A stretch of DNA of 64,000 nt from Paraburkholderia sp. BCC1886 (GCF_900996245.1 NZ_CAAJGK010000041.1:496001-560000), one strand, 5' to 3'; shown: positions 42,084 through 54,534, counted from the stretch's first letter. Program-made: numbers and translations. Notes: generated by a model not told the origin, from the letters alone.

Positions 42084-44567
42084 ATGCGTATCGAACGCGC
42101 GTCGGGGAAGGGAGTACAGCAGCGATTCAGGCTGGCAAGGATGGCCGGAGCGATCCGGCATGCGACGGCCGGGATGGCAGTCGGAGTGTCGGTGCTGATG
42201 GCGCCGCCTATCGTGCAGGCGCAGACGGGTTCGCTGCGCCACTACGATATCGCCGCGGGTTCGCTGGAAGACGCATTGAACCACTTCGGCGTGCGGGCCG
42301 GCATCACGTTGTCGTTTCCGGGTGAACTGGCCGCGGGCCAGCACAGCAACGGTCTGCAAGGCGACTACAGCATCGCTGACGGTCTGAACAGACTGCTCGC
42401 CGGCACGGGGCTGCACCCGAAGCCGCAACCGAACGGCAGCTATCTGCTGGAGAAATCCGCGGACACGGCGCCGTCTCCGGCACCTTCAGCGCAGGCGCAG
42501 GTGCTGCCCGCCGTGGTCGTCACCACCGGGCGCGATGCAATCGTCCAGGCCAACAATCCACCGACCACGATCGCCTCCAAAATTCCGCTCGAGCAACGGG
42601 AAATACCGCAGTCGGTGACCGTGGTGACCCAGAAGCAGATCGAGGAACAGAACCTTCGCACGCTGGACGATGCGATGCAGTCGGTGCCCGGCGTCACGGT
42701 CAATCTGATCAACCCGAATGACACCGCTTACTATTCGCGCGGCTTCCCGATTTCGACTTTTCAGCTCGACGGCGTGCCGACCGTGATTCCTTCGTCGGGC
42801 GGCGGCACCATCGCGGATGACCTCGCGATGTACGAAAGCGTCGAAGTGCTGCGCGGACCAGCGGGTCTTTTCAACGGACTGGGCGGCGATGGCGGCGTCA
42901 TCAACCTGGTGCGCAAGCATGCGCCTGCCGCGTTCCAGGCATCGGCCGAAGTGTCAGCCGGCAACTACGCGAACCGGATCGAGCAGGTCGATATCGGCGG
43001 ACCGCTGAATGCCGCCGGCACGCTGAAAGGGCGACTCGTCGCGATGCAGCACGATCAGGGGCTATTGCAGGACGGCGCGTGGCAACGCGACCAGCAGGTC
43101 TACGGTACGCTCGAAGCGGACCTGACGCCGAACACGATCGCGCGCGTCGGCGCGAGCTACACGAAAACCTTCGGCCACGTGATGTACGGCATACCCGCCT
43201 ATTCGACGGGTTACGGCATCGTCGACGTGCCGCGCTCCGCCTACATCGGTGCCGATTGGGACAAGCTGGAAAACGAGAAGACCAATGCGTTCGCCGAGCT
43301 GGAGCAGAAACTCGGCGGCGGCTGGAAAGCCAAGCTGGCGTTCAATTACACGCATATCTACACGCATTATCTGAACGGCATTCCGGGCAGCTATGTCGAC
43401 CCCGAGACGGATATCGGCGACCTGTACAGCTACAACTATAAGGACAGCAATACGCAGGAAGCGGTGGACCTGTATGCGAGCGGTCCGTTCAAACTGTTCG
43501 GGCGCACGCATCAGCTGACGGTCGGAGCGAACTACATGCACCAGACCGACCGCTCGACGCAGTACTTCGTCAATCCCGCAACCGGTTTCGACGTGTGGGG
43601 CGACGTCTACACCAGCATCTACGACACGGCGGCCTATTCGAACGATTTCACCAACGGTCAGCAAAACGATTTCCGTTCGACGACGAACCAGTACGGCGTG
43701 TATGGCGACGCGCGCTTCAGCCTCGCCGATCCGTTGACGCTGATCGTCGGCGGCCGCGTGACCTGGTGGAACACGCAGCTCACACCCAATGCGAATCCCG
43801 ACTACAACTACTTCGGCGAGAACGCGCAGGACGACCGCGTCGGGCCGAAGTTCACGCCGTTCGTCGGGCTCGTGTACGACATCGACGATAGGTACTCCGC
43901 GTACGCGAGCTACACGTCGATCTACAAACCGCAGACCGATACGTACACGTACGACGGCAAGATCATCAAGCCGGTTACCGGCGAACAGTATGAAGTCGGG
44001 CTGAAAGGCGCGCAGTTCGGCGGCCGGCTGAATACATCGATTGCGCTGTTCCAGATCACCGAAGAGAACCGCGCATTCAGCGATCCCGCTCATCAGGGTT
44101 TCTATCTCGCGCAAGGGCGCGCGCGAAGCCGCGGCGTCGAATTTCAGGCGAGCGGCCAAGTTTTGCCGAACTGGACGGTGGGCGGCGGCTATACCTACAC
44201 GATGGCCGAGGCGCTCGACACTAGCGAGACCTTCGGTTCCCCGATCTCGATGACGACGCCCAGGCATCTGTTCAAGCTGTGGACGAACTACCGTTTGCCC
44301 GGCACGCTGAACAAGTGGAGCATCGGCGGGTCCATGTACGTGACCAGTGCAACCTCGTACACGATCGACGATACCGGCAGTATGGTCGCGCCCGGCTACG
44401 CCACCTTCAATGCGAACGTCGGCTACCAGGCGACGAAAAGTCTCTCGGCGTTGCTGAGCGTCACCAATCTGACGGATCGGACCTACGTCAGGACGGCCTC
44501 GGGTGCCGGCGGGTATTACTACGGCAATCCGCTGGAAGTGATGCTCACCTTGCGATACAAAATGTAA
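42084..44567 (+). CDS. TonB-dependent siderophore receptor with STN signalling domain
   Basis: The 827-residue outer-membrane protein has a long signal peptide (ending QAQ near residue 47), an STN domain (about 50-125), a plug (about 150-275, with PQSVTVVTQKQIEEQN and EVLRGPAGLFNGLG) and a 22-strand barrel ending LTLRYKM. It resembles FhuE/FpvA-type ferric siderophore transducers. AAGGGG precedes the ATG. The FecI and FecR genes upstream and the STN domain mean it both imports a ferric siderophore and induces its own synthesis. No siderophore biosynthesis genes are in the window, so a xenosiderophore is possible. Confidence 0.9.
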   Translation: MRIERASGKGVQQRFRLARMAGAIRHATAGMAVGVSVLMAPPIVQAQTGSLRHYDIAAGSLEDALNHFGVRAGITLSFPGELAAGQHSNGLQGDYSIADGLNRLLAGTGLHPKPQPNGSYLLEKSADTAPSPAPSAQAQVLPAVVVTTGRDAIVQANNPPTTIASKIPLEQREIPQSVTVVTQKQIEEQNLRTLDDAMQSVPGVTVNLINPNDTAYYSRGFPISTFQLDGVPTVIPSSGGGTIADDLAMYESVEVLRGPAGLFNGLGGDGGVINLVRKHAPAAFQASAEVSAGNYANRIEQVDIGGPLNAAGTLKGRLVAMQHDQGLLQDGAWQRDQQVYGTLEADLTPNTIARVGASYTKTFGHVMYGIPAYSTGYGIVDVPRSAYIGADWDKLENEKTNAFAELEQKLGGGWKAKLAFNYTHIYTHYLNGIPGSYVDPETDIGDLYSYNYKDSNTQEAVDLYASGPFKLFGRTHQLTVGANYMHQTDRSTQYFVNPATGFDVWGDVYTSIYDTAAYSNDFTNGQQNDFRSTTNQYGVYGDARFSLADPLTLIVGGRVTWWNTQLTPNANPDYNYFGENAQDDRVGPKFTPFVGLVYDIDDRYSAYASYTSIYKPQTDTYTYDGKIIKPVTGEQYEVGLKGAQFGGRLNTSIALFQITEENRAFSDPAHQGFYLAQGRARSRGVEFQASGQVLPNWTVGGGYTYTMAEALDTSETFGSPISMTTPRHLFKLWTNYRLPGTLNKWSIGGSMYVTSATSYTIDDTGSMVAPGYATFNANVGYQATKSLSALLSVTNLTDRTYVRTASGAGGYYYGNPLEVMLTLRYKM

Positions 44568-44674
44568 GCCCCCTCAGCGCGGCACGATAGCGATGCTTGT
44601 GCCGATTTATTGGTAGCGCAGCGGCGTCAATGAACCGAGAATGGCATGACCTCCACTCCGTTCAAAGGAAAGTC

Positions 44675-45220
44675 ATGAGCCAGAATCTTTACGACATCCC
44701 CGTTCAGTCCATCGACGGCGCCGCGCTCAAACTCGACGCGTTCAAAGGCAAAGTGCTGCTGATCGTCAACGTCGCGTCCAAATGCGGTCTCACGCCGCAA
44801 TACGAAGCACTGGAAGGGCTGTACAAAAGCAAACGCGAGCAGGGCCTCGAAATTCTGGGTTTCCCCGCGAATAACTTCAAAGGCCAGGAGCCGGGCAGCG
44901 ACGAGGAGATCAAGAGCTTTTGCAGCACCACGTACGACGTCGACTTCCCGCTGTTTTCGAAAATCTCCGTGGTGGGCGCCGACCAGCATCCGCTTTATCA
45001 CACGCTGACGAGCACGCAGCCCGCCGCCACCGGCGACGGCCCGTTCCGCGAACGGCTGAAAGGCTATGGCATCGAGCCGAATGCCGCGCCTGACGTGCTG
45101 TGGAATTTCGAAAAGTTTCTCGTCAGCAAGGACGGCAAGGTGGTGAACCGCTTCGCGCCCGACGTGACCGCGGACGATCCGCGTCTGGTCGAAGCGATCG
45201 ACGCCGAACTGGCGCGCTGA
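44675..45220 (+). CDS. Glutathione peroxidase family protein
   Basis: The 181-residue enzyme has the catalytic Cys37 in NVASKCGLTPQYE, the Gln in FPANNFKGQEPG and the Trp in DVLWNFEKFL, the three residues of the glutathione/thioredoxin peroxidase site. It reduces hydrogen or lipid peroxides. AAAGGAAAG precedes the ATG. It lies between an iron receptor and a methionine-type binding protein and appears to be a single-gene unit. Confidence 0.9.
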   Translation: MSQNLYDIPVQSIDGAALKLDAFKGKVLLIVNVASKCGLTPQYEALEGLYKSKREQGLEILGFPANNFKGQEPGSDEEIKSFCSTTYDVDFPLFSKISVVGADQHPLYHTLTSTQPAATGDGPFRERLKGYGIEPNAAPDVLWNFEKFLVSKDGKVVNRFAPDVTADDPRLVEAIDAELAR

Positions 45221-45223
45221 GCC

Positions 45224-45258
45224 GCAATCCGCAATTCGCGATTCGCGACTCGCGACTC
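45224..45258. repeat. Five degenerate 7-base tandem repeats
   Basis: GCAATCC, GCAATTC, GCGATTC, GCGACTC and GCGACTC follow one another between the convergent peroxidase and MetQ-like genes. Each step differs from the previous by one base, the pattern expected from local duplication and drift. Confidence 0.7.
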
Positions 45259-45322
45259 GACGTAAGCATGAGCACGAGCGCTACCGGTCGCAGCATTCAC
45301 TCGCCGCGACCAGTAGCACGCA

Positions 45323-46156
45323 TCAGAAGGCCGGGATGATCGCGCCGTGGTACCGGTCCAGAATGAAGCGCCGCACTTCATCCGACTGGTACGCCTTCAC
45401 CAGTTGCTGTACCCAGGGCTGATTCGCGTCCTGTTCGCGTACCGCGATCAGGCACGCGTACACGCCGTCGCCACCCTCGACAAGAATGGTGTCGTGCGCG
45501 GGATTCAAGCCGGCCTTGATCGCGTAATCGGCGTTGATGGTGGTCGCGTCGAAGTCATCGAGCGTGCGCGGCAATTGCGCCGCATCGATCTCGGTGAACT
45601 TGAAATGCTTCGGGTTGGCGGTAATGTCGCGCGGCGTCGCGTTGATGCCCGTTACCGGGTCGATGCCCGAGCGCAACGTGATAGCGCCGGACTTCTGCAG
45701 GAGCAGCAGCACGCGGCTTTCGTTAGCCGGATCGTTGGGGATGCCGATCGAGGCTCCCGCCGGCAGATCGGTAAATTTCTTGTACTTCTTCGAATACACG
45801 CCAATCGGCCCGATCCACGTGCGGCCGATACCCACCAGCTTATAGCCGCGCGCCCGCACCTGAGCGGCCAGAAACGGCCGGTGCTGGTAGCTGTTCGCGT
45901 CGAGATCGCCCGCGTCGAGCGCGGCATCCGGCTGAATGTAGTCGCTGAACGGCACGATCTTGATATGCAGGCCGTAGTCGCGCTCGGCCACTTTCGCCAC
46001 TTCCGTGAAAATCTCTTCGTGCGGGCCGGTCGTCACGCCGACCTTGAGCGTTTTCACGTCGGCATGCGCGCCGGCCGTGGACAAGGCGAGAACCGCCAAC
46101 GCGGGAAACGCAAAGCGCACGATCAGGCGGCGCAGGGAGAACGGTGATGACGGCAC
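45323..46156 (-). CDS. MetQ/NlpA family ABC transporter substrate-binding protein
   Basis: The 277-residue protein has a signal peptide (ending AHA near residue 32) and the NlpA/MetQ fold with LKVGVTTGPHEEI, DANSYQHRPFL and IPNDPANESRVLLLL as ligand-site landmarks. Relatives bind methionine or other sulfur compounds. The start is a GTG preceded by AAGGA. No lipobox Cys is present, so unlike E. coli MetQ it may be soluble. The MetN and MetI partners are absent nearby. Its place beside the SfnB and DmoA-like genes suggests a sulfur ligand. Confidence 0.85.
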   Translation of the reverse strand: MPSSPFSLRRLIVRFAFPALAVLALSTAGAHADVKTLKVGVTTGPHEEIFTEVAKVAERDYGLHIKIVPFSDYIQPDAALDAGDLDANSYQHRPFLAAQVRARGYKLVGIGRTWIGPIGVYSKKYKKFTDLPAGASIGIPNDPANESRVLLLLQKSGAITLRSGIDPVTGINATPRDITANPKHFKFTEIDAAQLPRTLDDFDATTINADYAIKAGLNPAHDTILVEGGDGVYACLIAVREQDANQPWVQQLVKAYQSDEVRRFILDRYHGAIIPAF

Positions 46157-46371
46157 GGCAGAATCCTTTCGAGAAAAAGCGCCAGGTAAAGTGCGCGTAA
46201 TCTAGCGCGCCCGACTGCGGCCGCAAACCAATCAATTGGACTATGCAAAGTGCAAAGCAATGGGGCGCTGTCTGCGCGCTGACGACGCTGCAGCAGATAA
46301 GCAAATGAAAAATGAATGGTTCAACGGCGCGCGCGAAGGTCTTAACCTCGAACCATTCCGCTAGAGGTTGC

Positions 46372-47625
46372 ATGAACGACATTTCCCATACCGGTGTGCC
46401 GCACGGGCAGCCGGCAAACCCAGGCGACAGCAGCGCCCGCCGCGAAGCCCACGTCATCGGCAGCGATGCCGAAGCGCTGGCCGCGGCCGATCGACTCGCG
46501 CTGCAACTATCCGGGGGCGCGGCTGCGCGCGACCAGCAGCGGCGTTTGCCGCACGAAGAGCTGGCGCTGTTCAGCGCGAGCGGACTGGGCGGCATTACCG
46601 TGCCGCGCGAATACGGTGGCGCCGACGTCTCGTTCGTCACGCTGGCAGAGGTCTTCGCGATTCTTTCCGAGGCCGACCCTTCCGTTGGACAAATCCCGCA
46701 GAACCATTTTGGCTTTCTGAACGTCATCCGCACGCTGGGCTCCGAGTCGCAGAAGCGCCGCTACTTTGCCGGCGTGCTGGCCGGCAAGCGCCTCGGCAAC
46801 GCCGGACCCGAGCGCGGCTCGCGCAATACCACCGACATCCAGACGCGTCTTACCCGCGTCGACGGGCAACTGCGCGTCAGCGGGCGGAAGTTCTATTCGA
46901 CCGGCGCGCTATTCGCCGACTGGGTGCCGACCAAACTGCTCGATGACGAAGGGCGGATGGTCGCCGCGATCATCGAGCGCGATACGCCGGGCCTGACCGT
47001 GATCGACGACTGGTCCGGTTTTGGCCAGCGCACCACGGCGAGCGGTTCGGTGCTGTTCAACGACGTCGTGGTCGACCCGGATTCCGTGTTGCCCTTGTGG
47101 CAATCGGCGGGCGAGCCTTCGCTCATCGGCCCGGTTTCGCAGATCATCCAGGCCGCGATCGATGCGGGCATTGCCCGCGCGGCGGTGCGCGAGACGGTGC
47201 GCTTCGTCAGGGAGCAGGCGCGCCCGTGGATCGATGCCAAGGTCGACAACGCCGGCGACGATCCGTACGTGATTCGCGATACCGGCCAGTTGTATATCGA
47301 ACTGCATGCGGCGGACGCCGTGCTGGAGCGCGCGGCCCGCGCGCTCGACCGGATTCGCGCGAGCGGCGTGACGGCGCAGACACAAGCCGAAGCGTCGATT
47401 GCCGTCGCCAAAGCCAAGGTGCTGACCACCGAAGCCGCGCTGAACAGCGCGGAAAAACTGTTCGAGCTGTCCGGCTCGCGCGCGGTGCTCAGCGCAAGCA
47501 ATCTCGATCGCCACTGGCGCAACGCGCGCGTGCATACGCTGCACGACCCGGTGCGCTGGAAGTACTTTGCCATCGGCAACTATCTGCTCAATGGCGTGCT
47601 GCCGCAGCGGCACGCGTGGATCTGA
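46372..47625 (+). CDS. sfnB: SfnB family sulfur acquisition oxidoreductase
   Basis: The 417-residue flavoprotein has the acyl-CoA-dehydrogenase fold with SfnB features: PHEELALFSASGLGGITVPREYGG near the N-terminus (quoted only as landmark), PSVGQIPQNHFGF, and DWSGFGQRTTASG. SfnB-like enzymes take part in use of dimethylsulfone and other sulfur sources under sulfate limitation, with FMNH2-dependent monooxygenase partners. The ATG at 46372 follows AGAGG. A second SfnB-like gene begins 20 bases after the stop. Confidence 0.85.
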   Translation: MNDISHTGVPHGQPANPGDSSARREAHVIGSDAEALAAADRLALQLSGGAAARDQQRRLPHEELALFSASGLGGITVPREYGGADVSFVTLAEVFAILSEADPSVGQIPQNHFGFLNVIRTLGSESQKRRYFAGVLAGKRLGNAGPERGSRNTTDIQTRLTRVDGQLRVSGRKFYSTGALFADWVPTKLLDDEGRMVAAIIERDTPGLTVIDDWSGFGQRTTASGSVLFNDVVVDPDSVLPLWQSAGEPSLIGPVSQIIQAAIDAGIARAAVRETVRFVREQARPWIDAKVDNAGDDPYVIRDTGQLYIELHAADAVLERAARALDRIRASGVTAQTQAEASIAVAKAKVLTTEAALNSAEKLFELSGSRAVLSASNLDRHWRNARVHTLHDPVRWKYFAIGNYLLNGVLPQRHAWI

Positions 47626-47644
47626 CGCGAGCGAGACCTTCACC

Positions 47645-48859
47645 ATGACTATCGGTACGCAGCACAAAGGCGGCCACGTGGCCGCCGTCATCCGTTCGGA
47701 CGAGGAAGCGCTCGAGATTGCGCGGGCGCTCGCAGCCGAGTTCGCCCGCGAAGCCGCGCAGCGCGACGCCGAATCGCGCGCGCCGCACGAAGAGCTGGCG
47801 CGTTTCTCGCAGTCCGGTTTGTGGGGCATCACTGTGCCGCGCGAATACGGCGGCGCCGGTGTGGCCAGCACGACGCTCACCGAAGTCGTCGCGCTGATTT
47901 CAGCGGCCGACGGCTCGCTCGGACAGATTCCGCAGAACCACTACTACACGGTCGAAGCGATTCGCGTGCAGGCCAGCGACGCGCAGAAGCAGCATCTGTT
48001 TGCGCGGGTGCTGGCGGGCGAGCGCTTCGGCAACGCGCTGTCCGAACGGCGCACGCGCACGGCGTCCGAGCGCGCGATGCATCTCGCGCCGCACGGCGAC
48101 GGCACGTTTCGCGTGAGCGGCGAGAAGTTCTATGCGACGGGCGCGCTGTACGCGCAATCGATTCCGACTGCGTTGACGGGTGAAGACGGCCGCGCCTATC
48201 TCGCGATCATTCCGCGTGACGCGCCTGGCGTGCAGGTGATCGACGACTGGTCGGGCTTCGGCCAGCGCGGAACGGCGAGCGGCACCGTGAAGTTCGACCA
48301 GGTGAGCGTGACGGCCGATCAGGTCATCCTGCTCGCCGATCCCAACGACCCGCGCACCACGATCAAACCGTATGGACAGTTGATTCACGCCGCCATCGAT
48401 CTGGGCCTCGCGCGCGGCGCGCTCGACACCACGCAGACGTTCGTTGCGACCCAGTCGCGGCCGTGGATCGAGGCGAACGTGGACCGGGCCGCCGACGACC
48501 CGTTGACGATCAACGAATTCGGCCGTCTCGCCGTGCGCCTGGAAGCCGCCGATGCGTTGCTCGAACGCGCAGCATGGCGGGTCGATGCCGCGCGCGTCGA
48601 CCCGCAGCCGGGCAAGGTGGGCGAGGCCGCCATCGCCGTGGCCGAAGCGCGCGCGTTGACGACGGAGATTGCGCTGGCGGCCTCGACCAAACTGATCGAA
48701 CTCGGCGGCACGCGTGCCGCGATGGGCGAACTCAACCTCGATCGATACTGGCGCAACGCACGCGTGCATACGCTGCACGATCCGGTGCGCTGGAAGATCG
48801 CGGCGGTCGGCGACTATTATCTGAACGACCGCCTGCCCGCACAGAGCGGCACTACCTGA
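47645..48859 (+). CDS. SfnB family sulfur acquisition oxidoreductase, second copy
   Basis: The 404-residue paralogue shares the acyl-CoA-dehydrogenase fold and the SfnB marks GSLGQIPQNHYYT, DDWSGFGQRGTASG and YWRNARVHTLHDPVRWK. The two copies share their overall plan and C-terminus, as tandem duplicates do. It is followed 29 bases later by a DmoA-like monooxygenase. The pair may act on different thio- or sulfono-compounds. Confidence 0.83.
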   Translation: MTIGTQHKGGHVAAVIRSDEEALEIARALAAEFAREAAQRDAESRAPHEELARFSQSGLWGITVPREYGGAGVASTTLTEVVALISAADGSLGQIPQNHYYTVEAIRVQASDAQKQHLFARVLAGERFGNALSERRTRTASERAMHLAPHGDGTFRVSGEKFYATGALYAQSIPTALTGEDGRAYLAIIPRDAPGVQVIDDWSGFGQRGTASGTVKFDQVSVTADQVILLADPNDPRTTIKPYGQLIHAAIDLGLARGALDTTQTFVATQSRPWIEANVDRAADDPLTINEFGRLAVRLEAADALLERAAWRVDAARVDPQPGKVGEAAIAVAEARALTTEIALAASTKLIELGGTRAAMGELNLDRYWRNARVHTLHDPVRWKIAAVGDYYLNDRLPAQSGTT

Positions 48860-48887
48860 ACCGCTTCTCAAGCTACCGGCTACCGTC

Positions 48888-50261
48888 ATGACAAAGCAGA
48901 TCCTGCTCAACGCCTTCAACATGAATTGCGTGGGCCATATCAATCACGGCTTGTGGACGCATCCGCGCGATCGCTCGGTGGACTACAAGAAACTGTCCTA
49001 CTGGACCGACCTCGCGAAACTGCTGGAACGGGGTCTGTTCGACGGCCTGTTCATCGCGGATATCGTCGGCGTGTACGACGTCTATCAGCAATCCGTCGAG
49101 TTGCCGTTGAAAGAGTCGATCCAGTTGCCGGTCAACGATCCGTTGCTGACCGTGCCGGCGATGGCGGCGGTTACGAAGCATCTCGGCTTCGGCGTGACGG
49201 TCAATCTGACTTACGACTTGCCGTATCTGCTCGCGCGGCGTTTTTCGACGCTCGATCATCTGACGGATGGACGGATCGGCTGGAACATCGTCACGGGTTA
49301 TCTGGAAAGCGCGGCACGGGCGATGGGACTCAAGGAGCAGATCGCGCACGCCGAGCGCTACGATCGCGCGGACGAGTTTCTGGAAGTGGTCTACAAGCTG
49401 TGGGAAGGCAGTTGGGAAGCGGGCGCCGTGCGCGCGGACCGGCAGGCTCGCATTTACGCGGACCCGCGGCGCGTGCATCCGGTCGAGCACCACGGCAAGT
49501 ACTACGACGTCGAGGGGTATCACCTGTCCGAGCCGTCGCCGCAACGCACGCCGGTGCTGTTTCAGGCGGGTTCGTCGGGACGCGGGCAGCAGTTCGCGGC
49601 GCGCCATGCCGAGTGCGTGTTCGTCTCGCAGCAGAAGCCGGCCGCGCTGCGGCAACTGGTCGCCGATGTGCGCGCGGCCGTCGCTGCGGAAGGCCGCGAC
49701 CCGCAGGACATCAAGTTCTTCATGGGCTTGTCTGTCGTCGTTGCGCCCACCGAGGCGCAGGCGCGCGAGAAATACGCCGAATACGTCCGCTATGCGAGTC
49801 CCGAAGCCGGGCTCGCGCATTACGCGAGTTCGAGCGGCATCGACTTTTCGAAGTACGGTCTGGACGAGCCGATTCGCCCCGCGAACAACAACGCGATCCA
49901 GTCGGTGCTGGCCAATCTCACCGCGCCGGGCAAGCAACGCACGGTCGCGCAGATTCTGCGCGAGGAGTTGCAGATGGGCGGACGTTATCCGGCCATCGTC
50001 GGCACGCCGGAACAGGTGGCCGACGAGCTGATCGGCTGGATCGAGCAGACCGATATCGATGGCTTCAACCTCGCGCGCACCGTCACACCCGAGTGTTATA
50101 GCGACTTCATCGATCTGGTGATTCCGGTGCTCCAGGAGCGGGGCGCGTACAAGACGGCTTATGCGGAAGGGACGCTGCGCGAGAAACTGTTCGGCGCGGG
50201 CCGCGCCACGTTGCCGGATGCGCATGCCGGCGCCGTGCTTGGACGGCGCGTGCCGGCATGA
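48888..50261 (+). CDS. LLM class monooxygenase, dimethyl-sulfide monooxygenase (DmoA)-like
   Basis: The 457-residue enzyme closely matches the DmoA plan: start ILLNAFNMNCVGHINHG, FIADIVGVYDVYQQS, NLTYDLPYLLARRFSTLDHL, VYKLWEGSWE and the VLFQAGSSGRGQQFAA segment. DmoA oxidises dimethyl sulfide to methanethiol and formaldehyde using FMNH2 supplied by a DmoB reductase. No reductase gene is seen here. With two SfnB-like neighbours and a MetQ-like binding protein the gene probably serves organosulfur use. Confidence 0.82.
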   Translation: MTKQILLNAFNMNCVGHINHGLWTHPRDRSVDYKKLSYWTDLAKLLERGLFDGLFIADIVGVYDVYQQSVELPLKESIQLPVNDPLLTVPAMAAVTKHLGFGVTVNLTYDLPYLLARRFSTLDHLTDGRIGWNIVTGYLESAARAMGLKEQIAHAERYDRADEFLEVVYKLWEGSWEAGAVRADRQARIYADPRRVHPVEHHGKYYDVEGYHLSEPSPQRTPVLFQAGSSGRGQQFAARHAECVFVSQQKPAALRQLVADVRAAVAAEGRDPQDIKFFMGLSVVVAPTEAQAREKYAEYVRYASPEAGLAHYASSSGIDFSKYGLDEPIRPANNNAIQSVLANLTAPGKQRTVAQILREELQMGGRYPAIVGTPEQVADELIGWIEQTDIDGFNLARTVTPECYSDFIDLVIPVLQERGAYKTAYAEGTLREKLFGAGRATLPDAHAGAVLGRRVPA

Positions 50262-50291
50262 GTGCAAGCGTTCGGGTCGAACGGGAGCAGG

Positions 50292-50933
50292 TCAGCTCAA
50301 CATGGGCGTCATATCCGGATCGCCCTTCGTCATTGCGCGGCGGTACGCGTCGCGCGCGCCGATTCGCTGCAGATACGCGAGGATGTTCGGATACGGCGTG
50401 AGGTCGAACGGCAGGAACAGACGCATGGTGGTCAACGAAAACACCGTGACGATGTCCGCTGCGCTGAACGCGTCGCCGGCGAGGAAGTCTTTCTCGCCCA
50501 GACGTTCTTCGACCAGATCGAGCACGAGTTCGCGGCGCGCATCGACGAACTGCACGGCCGGATTATCGGCCGGCGCGTTCAGACGCCGGACGATCATGCT
50601 GCGGCCCAGATTCGGCTGCAACGTGCCGTTGGCGAAGTGGAACCAGTACAGGTACTCGCCGAAATTGTCGGCCGACGTGGCCGGCACGAGATCGCCGCTG
50701 CCGTGCTTCGCCATCAGGTATTCCATGATCGCGGTGGACTCGGCCAGCACGAGATTGCCGTCGGTGATGATCGGCGCGGTGCCGAGCGGATGCAGCGCCT
50801 TGTATTCCGGCGGCCCAAGCCGCGTGACCGGATCGCGATCGTAGATTGTCAGTTCGTAGGGAATAGCGAGTTCTTCGCAAAGCCAGATGATGCGCTCAGA
50901 CTGCGATTTGCCCAGATGATGGACGGTCAGCAT
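50292..50933 (-). CDS. Glutathione S-transferase family protein
   Basis: The 213-residue protein has an N-terminal thioredoxin-like domain (LTVHHLGKSQSERIIWLCEE, then the cis-Pro region GTAPIITDGNLVLAESTAI) and an all-helical C-terminal domain with AGDAFSAADIVTVF. It lacks a Cys at the usual catalytic position, and Ser or Tyr is probably used. AGGAG precedes the ATG. It is convergent with the DmoA-like gene and close downstream of katG on the same strand, but a terminator lies between. Confidence 0.86.
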   Translation of the reverse strand: MLTVHHLGKSQSERIIWLCEELAIPYELTIYDRDPVTRLGPPEYKALHPLGTAPIITDGNLVLAESTAIMEYLMAKHGSGDLVPATSADNFGEYLYWFHFANGTLQPNLGRSMIVRRLNAPADNPAVQFVDARRELVLDLVEERLGEKDFLAGDAFSAADIVTVFSLTTMRLFLPFDLTPYPNILAYLQRIGARDAYRRAMTKGDPDMTPMLS

Positions 50934-50985
50934 GCCGACTCCTGGTGACGTGCAATAGCGGGGAGTTTCTTTCGAAAAGGATCAA

Positions 50986-51050
50986 GGTCCGGGCCAACCG
51001 CGCCCGGACCTCATGACGGCGTTTTAAAGTGGCTTAAAACGCTTTTTTAC
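50986..51050 (-). terminator. Double hairpin after katG
   Basis: A 10-base stem AGGTCCGGGC with its complement spans 50986-51012. A 9-base stem GCGTTTTAA with its complement spans 51020-51043, with seven T residues on its plus-strand right side. They would end katG transcription and shield the downstream gene. Confidence 0.75.
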
Positions 51051-51058
51051 GCAGCTTC

Positions 51059-53847
<2,789 letters not shown>

Positions 53848-54534
53848 ATGAGCTACTCAGCGTATCGTCGACGTGTTCTTCTGATTTCCGCCAGCGCTGC
53901 CGTGACTCTAGGCGCGTTGACTCTAGCGGGTACGGCATCGGCGCAGGTCGTCGTGCTCGCGCCACCGGCGGGTGTCTATCAACCTGCACCGCCGCCCCCG
54001 CCGCCGGGCGGTGCATGGCGACCCGGCTACTGGGGTTGGGCGCACGGCCGATATGTGTGGGTACCGGCACGTGAGATCGCGGTCGCGCCAGCGCAGGCCG
54101 TGGTCGAGGAATCCCCGCCCGAGCAGGCGCCGGTGCAACAGGTCATGCGTATTTCGGCCGATGCGTTGTTTCCGTTCGATCGGGGCGACGTGGCCGATAT
54201 GCGACCGGAAGGTCGCGCGGATATCCACGAGATTGCGACGCGCTTGCAGAACACGCGCTTCGAGCGCATCGAAGTGCGCGGATACACCGACCCGTTGGGA
54301 TCGCAGAGCTATAACCTGGAATTGTCGAGGCGCCGCGCCGATGCCGTGAAGGCGCAACTGGTAGCCGAAGGGATTCCCGGCGACAGGATCGATGCCGTTG
54401 GGCTAGGGGAGCAGGACCCGATCGCTCATTGCGATAACAACCAGGGGCAGCAGAGTCTGGTGAGTTGTTTGCAGCCGGATCGCCGGGTCGAGATCGTCAC
54501 GCACGCGCGCGTGGAACAACGCGGGACCTATTGA
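53848..54534 (+). CDS. OmpA family protein
   Basis: The 228-residue envelope protein has a signal peptide (ending ASA near residue 32), a proline-rich stretch, a WRPGYWGWAHGRYVWVPAR repeat of the YXWXXGH type, and a C-terminal OmpA peptidoglycan-binding domain. That domain includes IEVRGYTDPLGSQSYNLELS and LQPDRRVEI, with the Asp and Arg that bind diaminopimelate. It lacks a beta-barrel, so it is periplasmic or anchored through peptidoglycan. GGGAG precedes the ATG. Confidence 0.87.
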   Translation: MSYSAYRRRVLLISASAAVTLGALTLAGTASAQVVVLAPPAGVYQPAPPPPPPGGAWRPGYWGWAHGRYVWVPAREIAVAPAQAVVEESPPEQAPVQQVMRISADALFPFDRGDVADMRPEGRADIHEIATRLQNTRFERIEVRGYTDPLGSQSYNLELSRRRADAVKAQLVAEGIPGDRIDAVGLGEQDPIAHCDNNQGQQSLVSCLQPDRRVEIVTHARVEQRGTY

